64,000 bases of DNA from Streptomyces jeddahensis (GTDB lineage: Bacteria > Actinomycetota > Actinomycetes > Streptomycetales > Streptomycetaceae), in the NCBI RefSeq assembly GCF_001642995.1, contig NZ_LOHS01000158.1, positions 1 through 64,000 on the forward strand, in the 5' to 3' direction. Below are positions 21,312-29,984 of this stretch, one piece after another. Every line of letters begins with the position of its first letter. Positions within the stretch are counted from its first letter, which is position 1. The notes below the pieces were generated by a model. The model searched no databases, was not told the DNA's origin, and saw only the letters and a list, made by a program, of their open reading frames with translations. The position numbers and the translations under genes were made by a program.

Positions 21312-21343
21312 GAGGGGTCGGGCGCTTGGGCGCCCGGCCCCTC
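21312..21343 (+). terminator. Terminator of secA
   Basis: A long imperfect hairpin lies 26 bases after the secA stop: GAGGGGT-CGGGCGC, loop TTGG, then GCGCCCG-GCCCCTC, followed by TTT. Confidence 0.85.
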
Positions 21344-21432
21344 TTTGTGGTGCGGCTGCTGCCCGCGGTCCTTCGGTCCGCCCCTGCCGTCGGGGTTCTC
21401 CTCAGGCGTCAGGGCACCCGCCGTCGTGGTGC

Positions 21433-21471
21433 TGTGCCCACCCGTTCCGCCCTGCGGAACGCCTGCCCACA
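21433..21471. repeat. Dispersed 39-bp hairpin repeat, copy 1
   Basis: This 39-bp element contains CGTTCCGC-CCT-GCGGAACG as a perfect 8-bp stem with outer TGTG/CACA ends. An identical copy lies at 29921-29959. Both copies sit in the 3' intergenic region of a highly conserved gene (secA here), and both are preceded by GTGGT or GTGCTG sequence. It behaves like a streptomycete intergenic palindromic repeat. The rest of 21344-21544 is GC-rich low-complexity sequence with GGCGGT/GCTGCC iterations. Confidence 0.85.
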
Positions 21472-21544
21472 GCGGTAGCAGCGGTGCTGCCCGCAGCGGT
21501 GGCGGCGTTGCTGCCACCGGCGGTAGTGGCGAGCGGCGATGCTG

Positions 21545-21994
21545 TTACTCGTCTGTGGGGCGGGGCATTCCCCGGAGGCCCAGGTCGATTGCTGTGCAGC
21601 GCCAGCGTTGGTCGGGGCCGCGTTCCAGGCGGAAGGCCATGGCGCTGAGCTGTTCGCCGGCGGCGATGCGGGCGAAGGCCTCGATGGCTCCGGGGCGCGG
21701 GATCTCGTAGCCGATGTCGCGTACGACGGGCCTGTAGCTGCCGGTGCGCAGCGGAGAGTGCTCGGCCAGCCAGACCAGTTCGTCGTAGGCCCTGCCGGCG
21801 GTGTGCCGAAGCATCGAGTGCACCGGGCGCTGCCCGCTGAGCACGGCCAGCAGGTGGTCGGCGAAGAGGTCGTGGGGCCGACGCGGCGGTCCCGGCGGGG
21901 TCGCCCTCGGCGGGGCGCCGGCCGGACGACGTGTGTCGCGACGGCCGGGCGGGCGCGTGGCGGAGCCGGGCCCGTTCTGCTTCGACCTCGTCAT
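21545..21994 (-). CDS. Rv3235 family protein
   Basis: The 149-residue product has a basic, Pro/Arg-rich N-terminus. The conserved core is about LFADHLLAVLSGQRPVHSML and GEQLSAMAFRLERGPDQRWR, matching the small Rv3235 family that lies near secA in many actinobacteria. The function is unknown. The start at ATG 21994 (MTRSKQNG) is the most economical; the frame stays open to 22138, so a longer form is possible. It converges on secA. Confidence 0.75.
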   Translation of the reverse strand: MTRSKQNGPGSATRPPGRRDTRRPAGAPPRATPPGPPRRPHDLFADHLLAVLSGQRPVHSMLRHTAGRAYDELVWLAEHSPLRTGSYRPVVRDIGYEIPRPGAIEAFARIAAGEQLSAMAFRLERGPDQRWRCTAIDLGLRGMPRPTDE

Positions 21995-22332
21995 CACCTT
22001 GTTCACAGTGGGTCGCCCCCGTTCCCTTGCGGCCCGGCGGATACCGGGCAGTAGCTTCCTGTCGGAGATCTTGTACGAGGCGGTGGGAGCGGCCCGCAAG
22101 GAGCAGCAGGGGGCGGCGGAGGCGGCGTGGAAGTTCACCTATCAGGGTGATGGAGGGGGCGTTAAGGCCGGTCAGGGCCTGGTCTGGGCGGGGTATGCGG
22201 GGTGTGCGGGAAGCCGCCCTGTCGACGCCGGGCCGGTCTCTCACCGGGCCACGAAGGGGGACTCCCGGCACGTATCCTGAAGGTCTTCCGGCGGCGCCGG
22301 CGGCATGAATTCCGACTACGAAAGCGGCCAGT
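21995..22332. other. Divergent intergenic region, nothing firm
   Basis: This 338-bp stretch separates the Rv3235-like gene and the DUF6912 gene. Part of it (21995-22138) stays open in frame with the Rv3235-like gene and could be an N-terminal extension. No clear RNA gene or operator is seen. The bases 22290-22332 contain an AT-richer patch that may serve the rightward gene. Confidence 0.4.
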
Positions 22333-22839
22333 ATGCGCGTCTACGTCCCCCTGACCCTTCACGGTCTCGCCGAGGCGCACAAGACGGGCGAGCTGGGCCC
22401 CGGACCGCTGACCGCCTATGCGGTGACGCCCGCGCTGCGTGAGTGGTACCTCTCGGACGACATCGAGGAGCTCGAGTACGCGGCGCTGAACCGCGCGGCA
22501 CTCGCCTCGCTCCGGCTGATCGCCACCGACCCGGGGGCCCCTCGGCGACGTGTCGTCGTCGCTGTGGACGTACCGGACGGGGCCGCGGTGGCCGACCCCG
22601 ACCGCGGGCTCGACCCCGCCGCACTCGGCGAGGTCCGGATCGCGGTCGCGGTGCCGCTGGCCAAGGCGGCGGCGGTGCACGTGGACGCGGACGACGCCGA
22701 GGCGGACGTGTCTGCGGCGGCGGTCGCCCTGGGCGCGGCGGACCAGGGCGACGACGACGCCCAGTTCGTCGTGGACGGCGCGGAGGACCACGAGCTGCTG
22801 TGGTACGCGACGCAGGAGATCCCGAACCTCATCGGCTGA
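22333..22839 (+). CDS. DUF6912 family protein
   Basis: The 168-residue acidic protein is conserved at this position next to secA in streptomycetes. It begins MRVYVPLTLHGLAEAHKTGE and ends with ELLWYATQEIPNLIG. It has no signal peptide, membrane segment or known catalytic motif. The central part is rich in Ala, Val and Asp. The family function is not known. Confidence 0.75.
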   Translation: MRVYVPLTLHGLAEAHKTGELGPGPLTAYAVTPALREWYLSDDIEELEYAALNRAALASLRLIATDPGAPRRRVVVAVDVPDGAAVADPDRGLDPAALGEVRIAVAVPLAKAAAVHVDADDAEADVSAAAVALGAADQGDDDAQFVVDGAEDHELLWYATQEIPNLIG

Positions 22840-22953
22840 GCTCGGCTGTCGCCCGCCGCGCTGAGGCGGGCGGTGGCCGCTTCCAGCCCGCACCAGCCCG
22901 AACGTGCCTGGCCCCCGCGGGATTGTCAGTGGGGGCGGGTACGTTCTCAGGTT

Positions 22954-23634
22954 ATGGGGAAGCACGCAGCGCACATCGTGTGGGACTGGAACGGCACGCT
23001 GTTCCACGACAACGACGCGGTCATCGGCGCGACGAACGCCGCCTTCGCGGAGATAGGCCTGGAGCCGATCACGCTGGAGGAGTACCGCGAGCTGTACTGC
23101 GTGCCGATCCCCCGGTTCTACGAGCGCCTGATGGGCCGGCTGCCGACGGACGCGGAGTGGGAGGTCATGGACGAGGCCTTCCACCGGCACTACACGGAGT
23201 GGCGCGCGGCGTGCAGGCTCGCCGACGGTGCTGAGGTGCTCCTCGCCGACTGGCAGTCGGCGGGCCACAGCCAGTCGATCCTCAGCATGTACGGGCACGA
23301 CGACCTGGTGCCGCTGGTGAGGGGGTTCGGCATCGGGCCGCGCTTCATACGGATCGACGGGCGGACCGGGCCCTCCGGGGGCAGCAAGGCGGAGCACATG
23401 GTGCGGCACCTGGCAGCGCTCGCCCGGGTGGAACCGGAGCGCACGGTGGTCATCGGTGACGCTGCCGACGATGCGACGGCCGCTCTGCGGGTGGGGGCGC
23501 AGGCCGTCCTCTACACGGGGGGCTCGCACAGCCGGGCCAGCCTGGAGGAGATGGGGGTCCCTGTCGTGGACAGTCTGGCGGAGGCGGTGGCGGAGGCCGA
23601 GCGGCTGGGCGCCGGGGGGTCCCCGGCGGCCTGA
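22954..23634 (+). CDS. HAD family hydrolase, phosphoglycolate phosphatase-like
   Basis: The 226-residue HAD phosphatase carries motif I VWDWNGTLFHD near the N-terminus, a helical cap domain, and motifs III/IV GSKAEHMVRHL and TVVIGDAADDATAA. Motif I has Asp-Trp-Asn instead of Asp-x-Asp; the DWNGTL form is common in this actinobacterial subgroup, so activity is not excluded. The substrate is unknown. ATG 22954 is preferred over upstream in-frame starts because the HAD fold begins at once. It ends three bases before the convergent PfpI gene. Confidence 0.85.
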   Translation: MGKHAAHIVWDWNGTLFHDNDAVIGATNAAFAEIGLEPITLEEYRELYCVPIPRFYERLMGRLPTDAEWEVMDEAFHRHYTEWRAACRLADGAEVLLADWQSAGHSQSILSMYGHDDLVPLVRGFGIGPRFIRIDGRTGPSGGSKAEHMVRHLAALARVEPERTVVIGDAADDATAALRVGAQAVLYTGGSHSRASLEEMGVPVVDSLAEAVAEAERLGAGGSPAA

Positions 23635-23637
23635 GCC

Positions 23638-24204
23638 TCAGCTGACCGGTGCCTTTGCTCGCAGTACCGTCAGGAACTCCCGCATCCAGCCCGGGTGGTC
23701 CGGCCAGGCCCGGGAGGAGATCAGGGTGCCGTCGACGACGGCCTCGGTGTCCTTGAAGGTGGCGCCTGCCGCCTGCATGTCGGGCTCCAGGGCCGGGTAC
23801 GCCGTGACGCGGCGTCCGCGCAGGCCGTCCACGGCCGCCGTCAGCAGCGGGCCGTGGCAGATCTGCGCCACCGGCTTGTCGGAGTCGAAGAACGACTTGA
23901 GGATCTTGCGGAGCTCGGGGTCGTTGCGGAGGTACTCCGGGGCCCGGCCGCCCGGGACGACCACGGCCACGTACTGACCTGGGTCGACGTCGGCGAAGGC
24001 CAGGTCGGCGGGCCAGGTGTAGCCCGGCTTCTCCGTGTACGTGTCGAAGCCCGGCTCGAAGTCGTGGACCACGAACTGCAGCTTCTTGCGGGTCGGGGCC
24101 GCGATGTGGACCTCGTATCCCTCCTCGAGCAGGCGCTGGTAGGGGTAGAGGACCTCCAGTGACTCCGCTGCGTCCCCGGTCACGATAAGGATCTTGGGTG
24201 CCAT
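23638..24204 (-). CDS. DJ-1/PfpI family protein
   Basis: The 188-residue protein of the class I amidotransferase-like superfamily has the nucleophilic elbow AQICHGPLLTAA with its cysteine, a glutamate in the N-terminal VTGDAAESLEVLYPYQRL segment, and VVPGGRAPEYLRNDPE. Relatives include the PfpI/YhbO deglycase-chaperones that protect against glyoxal damage. The start is ATG 24204 (MAPKILIV). It stands alone and converges on the HAD gene. Confidence 0.87.
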   Translation of the reverse strand: MAPKILIVTGDAAESLEVLYPYQRLLEEGYEVHIAAPTRKKLQFVVHDFEPGFDTYTEKPGYTWPADLAFADVDPGQYVAVVVPGGRAPEYLRNDPELRKILKSFFDSDKPVAQICHGPLLTAAVDGLRGRRVTAYPALEPDMQAAGATFKDTEAVVDGTLISSRAWPDHPGWMREFLTVLRAKAPVS

Positions 24205-24819
24205 TGCGCTGCGCTCCCCTCGCTCGACCTTCCCGGCTGAGCCGGACGTTTCGCTCGGACGTTTCGCCCAACGTGCCTGCGGTGCCCGTCCTTGCCAAGG
24301 GGCCCTGCGTCGGCCGTGCGTCGTTTCGGGTATCTCCATCGTGCGCTGTGCCGACCCCGTCCGCACCACCGTCGCGCCGCCGCCACCCCCACGCCAGCCA
24401 CATTCCGCGCGGCGTGTCCCTGTGCAGAACGTCAAACTTCCCCCGCTGGATTTGTACACATACGGCTCATGACGGGGCACCCGTACAGAGCGATAGCCTT
24501 GGTGCCGTGATCAGCGCGATATCCCGCGGGGGCGTCGTCGCCCCTGCCCTGCGCCCGGAGCACACGGAGGACATCCGTGCCCGGGCGGTCGCTGGTCCGC
24601 ACGGAGGGGGTGGGCCGGCGAGGCCGGCGACGCCATCGGGACCCCTGGAACACCCGGGAGCACCGAGGCCATCGGAATGCTCAAGATTGGCTCATAACGC
24701 CCCTCTCATCTCTCATCGCGGCATAACGTCGACTCCGACCGGAGACCCCGCGTCGTGGCGTTGCGTCGCATCACTTCTTCTACGTCTCGCAACGGCGCGC
24801 GACAGGAGCCAAGAGGACA
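24205..24819. other. Intergenic region upstream of the glutamate dehydrogenase gene
   Basis: This 615-bp gap has no supported gene. A GTG at 24508 preceded by a TAGCCT -10-like box opens a frame, but it runs into the dehydrogenase gene in another phase and has no coding look. Two CATAACG copies (about 24694 and 24722) and CTCTCATCTCTCATC lie 90-140 bases before the dehydrogenase start; they are candidate promoter or regulator sequences. Confidence 0.4.
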
Positions 24820-27800
24820 ATGCAGACCAAGCTGGACGAAGCCAAGGCCGAGCTGCTCGCACGGGCGGCACGGGTAGCTGAGAACAGTCCGGTCGGGGGG
24901 TATCTACCGACTGGGGAAACGGACAAGGGCACACCCGACCAGGAGACGGTGCTCGCGTTCCTCCAGCGCTACTACCTGCACACCGCACCAGAGGACCTTG
25001 CCGGCCGCGACCCGGTCGATGTCTTCGGAGCCGCTTTCTCCCACTACCGACTGGCCGAGAACCGCCCCCAGGGCACCGCGAACGTCAGGGTCCACACGCC
25101 GACCGTCGAGGAGAACGGCTGGACCTGCAGCCACTCCGTGGTCGAGGTCGTCACCGACGACATGCCCTTCCTCGTCGACTCGGTCACCAACGAGCTGTCG
25201 CGCCAGGGCCGCGGCATCCACGTCGTCATCCATCCCCAGGTGGTCGTCCGCCGCGACATCACCGGCAAGCTCCTCGAACTCCTGCCCCCCGGCACGCCCG
25301 GGCACCCCGGCCTCGCCGTACTGGCCGCGGCCTCCGAGGCCGCCCGCGATGCCGACCTCGACGTCGCACCGAAGACCCCGGCAGCCACGCAGCCGCTGCC
25401 GCACGACGCTGTCACCGAGTCCTGGATCCACGTCGAGTTCGACCGCGAGACCGACCGCGCCGATCTGAAGCAGATCACCTCCGACCTGCTGCGGGTGCTC
25501 TCCGACGTCCGGGAGGCCGTCGAGGACTGGGAGAAGATGCGCGACGCCGCGCTGCGCATCGCCGACGATCTGCCCACCGAACCCACCGCCGACGACCTGC
25601 GCGACCAGGAGGTCGACGAGGCCCGTGAGCTGCTGCGCTGGCTCGCGGACGACCACTTCACGTTCCTCGGCTTCCGGGAGTACGAGCTCCGGGACGACGA
25701 CTCGCTCACCGCCGTTCCCGGCACCGGTCTCGGCATACTGCGATCGGACCCGCACCACGCAGTCGAGGAGCACCACCCGGTGAGCCCGTCCTTCAGCCGT
25801 CTGCCGGCCGACGTCCGGGCCAAGGCGCGCGAGCACAAGCTGCTGGTGCTGACGAAGGCGAACAGCCGGGCGACCGTGCACCGGCCGTCGTATCTCGACT
25901 ATGTCGGCGTGAAGAAGTTCGACGCGGACGGCAATGTCGTCGGCGAGCGCCGCTTCCTCGGGCTGTTCTCCTCGGCCGCGTACACCGAGTCGGTGCGGCG
26001 CGTGCCGGTCATCCGGCGCAAGGTCGACGAGGTGCTGCAGGGTGCGGGCTTCTCGCCCAACAGCCACGACGGCCGCGACCTGCTCCAGATCCTGGAGACC
26101 TACCCGCGCGACGAGCTCTTCCAGACCCCGGTCGACGAGCTGCGCTCCATCGCGACGAGCGTCCTCTACCTGCAGGAACGCCGCCGGCTGCGGCTGTACC
26201 TGCGCAAGGACGAGTACGGCCGCTACTACTCGGCCCTCGTCTACCTGCCGCGCGACCGCTACACCACGGGCGTCCGGCTGCGGATCATCGACATCCTCAA
26301 GGAGGAGCTGAACGGCACCAGCGTCGACTTCACCGCCTGGAACACCGAGTCGATCCTCTCCCGCCTGCACTTCGTCGTCCGCGTGGCGCCCGGCACCGAG
26401 CTGCCGAAGCTGAGCGACGCGGACAAGGAGCGTATCGAGGCCCGGCTCGTCGAGGCCGCCCGGTCCTGGGCCGACGGTTTCGCGGAGGCGCTGAACGCCG
26501 AGGTCGGCGAGGAGCGCGCCGCCGCGCTGCTGCGCCGGTACGGCAGTGCCTTCGCCGAGGGCTACAAGGCCGACCACTCCCCGCGCGCCGCCGTCGCGGA
26601 CATCCTCCACCTCGAAGAGCTCACGCAGCAGGACCGGGACTTCGGTCTTTCCCTGTACGAGCCGGTGGGAGCCGCCCCCGGCGAGCGGCGCTTCAAGATT
26701 TTCCGCCTGGGTGACCCGATCTCCCTCTCCGCCGTGCTTCCCGTGCTGAACCGTCTCGGCGTCGAGGTCACCGACGAGCGCCCGTACGAGCTGCGCTGCT
26801 CGGACCGTTCGACCGCGTGGATCTACGACTTCGGGCTGCGCATGCCCAAGGCGGCGGGCGCCCACAACGGCGACTACCTCGGCGAGGACGGCCGTGAGCA
26901 GTTCCAGCAGGCCTTCGCGGCCGTCTGGACCGGGCAGGCCGAGAACGACGGCTTCAACTCCCTCGTCCTGCGCGCCGGAATCACCTGGCGGCAGGCGATG
27001 GTGCTGCGCGCCTACGCCAAGTACCTGCGCCAGGCCGGGTCGAAGTTCAGCCAGGACTACATGGAGGACACCCTCTGCAACAACGTCCACACCACCCGGC
27101 TGCTCGTGTCCCTGTTCGAGGCCCGGATGTCCCCGGACCGGCAGCGCATGGGCACCGAGCTGACGGACGCGCTCCTCGAGGAGCTGGACGGCGCGCTCGA
27201 CCAGGTCGCCTCGCTCGACGAGGACCGGATCCTGCGCTCCTTCCTCACCGTCATCAAGGCGACGCTGCGCACCAACTTCTTCCAGGAGGCCGGGGGCGGC
27301 AAGCCGCACGGGTACGTCTCCATGAAGTTCGACCCGCAGGCCATCCCCGATCTTCCGGCGCCGCGTCCGGCGTACGAGATCTGGGTGTACTCGCCGCGCG
27401 TCGAGGGTGTGCACCTGCGGTTCGGCAAGGTCGCGCGAGGGGGCCTGCGCTGGTCCGACCGGCGTGAGGACTTCCGTACGGAGATCCTCGGCCTGGTGAA
27501 GGCGCAGATGGTGAAGAACACCGTCATCGTGCCGGTCGGCGCGAAGGGCGGATTCGTCGCCAAGCAGCTGCCGGACCCGTCCGTGGACCGCGACGCGTGG
27601 CTGGCCGAGGGCATCGCCTGCTACAAGACCTTCATCTCGGCGCTGCTCGACATCACCGACAACCTGGTGGCCGGCGAGGTCGTGCCCCCGGCCGAGGTGG
27701 TCAGGCACGACGGCGACGACACGTACCTCGTCGTGGCCGCCGACAAGGGCACCGCCACCTTCTCCGACATCGCCAACGAGGTCGCCCAGACCTACAACTT

Positions 27801-29847
27801 CTGGCTCGGCGACGCCTTCGCCTCCGGCGGCTCTGCGGGCTACGACCACAAGGGCATGGGCATCACGGCCCGCGGCGCCTGGGAGTCCGTCAAGCGGCAC
27901 TTCCGGGAGCTGGGCGTGAACACGCAGGCGGACGACTTCACGGTCGTCGGCATCGGCGACATGTCCGGTGACGTGTTCGGCAACGGCATGCTGCTCAGCG
28001 AGCACATCCGCCTGGTCGCCGCCTTCGACCACCGGCACATCTTCATCGACCCGACCCCGGACGCGGCCGTCTCGTACGCCGAGCGGCGGCGCCTGTTCGA
28101 GCTGCCGCGCAGCTCCTGGGCCGACTACAACACGGAGCTGCTGTCGCCCGGCGGCGGCGTCTTCCCGCGCTCGGCGAAGTCCGTGCAGCTCAACTCGCAC
28201 ATCCGCCAGGCGCTGGGCATCGAGGGCCGGGTCGCCCGGATGACGCCTGCCGAGCTGATGCAGCGGATCCTCAAGGCGCCCGTCGACCTGCTGTGGAACG
28301 GCGGCATCGGCACGTACGTGAAGTCGTCCGCCGAGACGCACGCCGACGTCGGCGACAAGGCGAACGACGCGATCCGCGTCGACGGCGCCGACCTGCGGGT
28401 GAAGGTTGTCGGCGAGGGCGGCAACCTCGGCCTGACCCAGCTGGGCCGTATCGAGTTCGCGCGCCACGGCGGCAAGATCAACACGGACGCGATCGACAAC
28501 AGCGCGGGCGTGGACACCTCCGACCACGAGGTGAACATCAAGATCCTGCTGAACGCGGTCGTCACGGACGGCGACATGACCGTCAAGCAGCGCAACGCTC
28601 TGCTCGCCGAGATGACCGACGAGGTCGGCAACCTCGTGCTGCGCAACAACTACGCGCAGAACGTGGCCCTGGCCAACGCCGTCGCGCAGTCCCCGGACCT
28701 GCTCCACGTCCACCAGCGGATCATGCGCCGGCTGGGCCGCGAAGGCCGCCTGGACAGGGCCCTCGAGTTTCTGCCGAGCGACCGGCAGATCCGCGAACTG
28801 CTCAACACCGGACGCGGGCTCACCCAGCCCGAGCTGGCCGTCCTCCTCGCCTACAACAAGATCACCACAGCCGAGGAGCTCATCGGCACGCCGCTGCCGG
28901 ACGACCAGTACCTGAAGCGGCTGCTGTTCGCGTACTTCCCGCAGGCGCTGCGCGAGAAGTTCCCCGACCAGATCGAGGCGCACGCCCTGCACCGGGAGAT
29001 CGTCACGACCCTGCTGGTCAACGACACGGTCAACACGGGCGGTACGACCATCCTGCACCGCCTGCGGGAGGAGACGGGCGCCTCCACCGAGGAGATCGTG
29101 CGGGCGCACCTGTCCGCGCGTGAGATCTTCGGCCTGGCCGAGGTGTGGGACGCGGTCGAGGGCCTCGACAACAGCGTCGCCGCCGACGTGCTGACCCGTA
29201 TCCGGCTGCACTCGCGCCGCCTCGTCGAGCGGGGCACGCGCTGGCTGCTCAACAACCGGCCGCAGCCGCTGCAGCTCGCCGAGACCATCGACTTCTTCAG
29301 CGAGGGCGTGGCGCAGGTCTGGTCCGAGCTGCCGAAGCTGCTGCGCGGCGCGGACGCCGAGTGGTACCAGCGCATCTTCGACGAGCTGACCGGCGCCGAC
29401 GTGCCGGAGGAGCTCGCCCAGCGCGTCGCCGGGTTCTCGTCCGTCTTCCCGGCGCTTGACATCGTCGCGGTCGCCGACCGCATGGGCAAGGACCCGATGG
29501 CCGTCGCCGAGGTCTACTACGACCTCGCCGACCGCCTCGGCATCACCGAGCTCATGGACCGCATCATCGAGCTGCCGCGCGCCGACCGGTGGCAGTCCAT
29601 GGCGCGCGTGTCGATCCGCGAGGACCTGTACGCGGCGCACGCGGCACTCACCGCGGACGTCCTCGCCGTGGGCAACGGGACCTCCACGCCGGAGCAGCGG
29701 TTCAAGGCGTGGGAGGAGAGGAACGCGGCGCTGCTGGCGCGGGCGCGGTCGACGCTCGAGGAGATCCGAAGCTCGGAGAGCTTCGATCTGGCGGTGTTGT
29801 CGGTGGCTATGCGGACTATGCGGACGATGTTGCGTACGCATAACTGA
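24820..29847 (+). CDS. gdh: NAD-specific glutamate dehydrogenase, large (L-180) type
   Basis: The 1675-residue enzyme catalyses NAD-dependent oxidative deamination of glutamate to 2-oxoglutarate and ammonia. The N-terminal half holds ACT-like regulatory regions. The catalytic domain lies in the middle to C-terminal part, with RGGLRWSDRREDFRTEILGL, KNTVIVPVGAKGGFVAKQLP, the dinucleotide-binding VGIGDMSGDVFGNGMLLS and VVGEGGNLGLTQLGRIEF. The size is normal for the L-180 class described in Streptomyces and Pseudomonas. The ribosome site is AAGAGGAC before ATG 24820. A long open frame on the opposite strand is only a codon-bias shadow. Confidence 0.96.
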   Translation: MQTKLDEAKAELLARAARVAENSPVGGYLPTGETDKGTPDQETVLAFLQRYYLHTAPEDLAGRDPVDVFGAAFSHYRLAENRPQGTANVRVHTPTVEENGWTCSHSVVEVVTDDMPFLVDSVTNELSRQGRGIHVVIHPQVVVRRDITGKLLELLPPGTPGHPGLAVLAAASEAARDADLDVAPKTPAATQPLPHDAVTESWIHVEFDRETDRADLKQITSDLLRVLSDVREAVEDWEKMRDAALRIADDLPTEPTADDLRDQEVDEARELLRWLADDHFTFLGFREYELRDDDSLTAVPGTGLGILRSDPHHAVEEHHPVSPSFSRLPADVRAKAREHKLLVLTKANSRATVHRPSYLDYVGVKKFDADGNVVGERRFLGLFSSAAYTESVRRVPVIRRKVDEVLQGAGFSPNSHDGRDLLQILETYPRDELFQTPVDELRSIATSVLYLQERRRLRLYLRKDEYGRYYSALVYLPRDRYTTGVRLRIIDILKEELNGTSVDFTAWNTESILSRLHFVVRVAPGTELPKLSDADKERIEARLVEAARSWADGFAEALNAEVGEERAAALLRRYGSAFAEGYKADHSPRAAVADILHLEELTQQDRDFGLSLYEPVGAAPGERRFKIFRLGDPISLSAVLPVLNRLGVEVTDERPYELRCSDRSTAWIYDFGLRMPKAAGAHNGDYLGEDGREQFQQAFAAVWTGQAENDGFNSLVLRAGITWRQAMVLRAYAKYLRQAGSKFSQDYMEDTLCNNVHTTRLLVSLFEARMSPDRQRMGTELTDALLEELDGALDQVASLDEDRILRSFLTVIKATLRTNFFQEAGGGKPHGYVSMKFDPQAIPDLPAPRPAYEIWVYSPRVEGVHLRFGKVARGGLRWSDRREDFRTEILGLVKAQMVKNTVIVPVGAKGGFVAKQLPDPSVDRDAWLAEGIACYKTFISALLDITDNLVAGEVVPPAEVVRHDGDDTYLVVAADKGTATFSDIANEVAQTYNFWLGDAFASGGSAGYDHKGMGITARGAWESVKRHFRELGVNTQADDFTVVGIGDMSGDVFGNGMLLSEHIRLVAAFDHRHIFIDPTPDAAVSYAERRRLFELPRSSWADYNTELLSPGGGVFPRSAKSVQLNSHIRQALGIEGRVARMTPAELMQRILKAPVDLLWNGGIGTYVKSSAETHADVGDKANDAIRVDGADLRVKVVGEGGNLGLTQLGRIEFARHGGKINTDAIDNSAGVDTSDHEVNIKILLNAVVTDGDMTVKQRNALLAEMTDEVGNLVLRNNYAQNVALANAVAQSPDLLHVHQRIMRRLGREGRLDRALEFLPSDRQIRELLNTGRGLTQPELAVLLAYNKITTAEELIGTPLPDDQYLKRLLFAYFPQALREKFPDQIEAHALHREIVTTLLVNDTVNTGGTTILHRLREETGASTEEIVRAHLSAREIFGLAEVWDAVEGLDNSVAADVLTRIRLHSRRLVERGTRWLLNNRPQPLQLAETIDFFSEGVAQVWSELPKLLRGADAEWYQRIFDELTGADVPEELAQRVAGFSSVFPALDIVAVADRMGKDPMAVAEVYYDLADRLGITELMDRIIELPRADRWQSMARVSIREDLYAAHAALTADVLAVGNGTSTPEQRFKAWEERNAALLARARSTLEEIRSSESFDLAVLSVAMRTMRTMLRTHN

Positions 29848-29920
29848 CGCGATGGGGGGTGCTGTGGGCCTTCGGCCTTGGCGCCCCCATCTGCGTTGTC
29901 GGGTGCCGGTCGTGGGTGGT

Positions 29921-29959
29921 TGTGCCCACCCGTTCCGCCCTGCGGAACGCCTGCCCACA
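29921..29959. repeat. Dispersed 39-bp hairpin repeat, copy 2
   Basis: This is identical over 39 bases to the copy at 21433-21471 downstream of secA. It lies 73 bases after the glutamate dehydrogenase stop and 25 bases before the next gene, and could work as a terminator hairpin through its GTTCCGC/GCGGAAC stem. Confidence 0.85.
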
Positions 29960-29984
29960 ACCGGACGGCGCTATCGTCGGTTTT

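Noticed and set aside
22954..23634. HAD phosphatase with Asn in place of the second motif I Asp, as an inactive enzyme
   Set aside because: DWNGTL is a common form in this actinobacterial HAD subgroup, and the other motifs are intact.
24508..24881. Possible small gene starting at GTG 24508 with a -10-like TAGCCT box
   Set aside because: The frame overlaps the start of the glutamate dehydrogenase gene by about 60 bases in another phase, and shows no ribosome site and no recognisable protein.
24904..29958. Open frame of 1684 codons antisense to the glutamate dehydrogenase gene
   Set aside because: It is a by-product of high GC at third codon positions. The translation is compositionally biased and matches no family, whereas the plus strand encodes a complete, recognisable enzyme.
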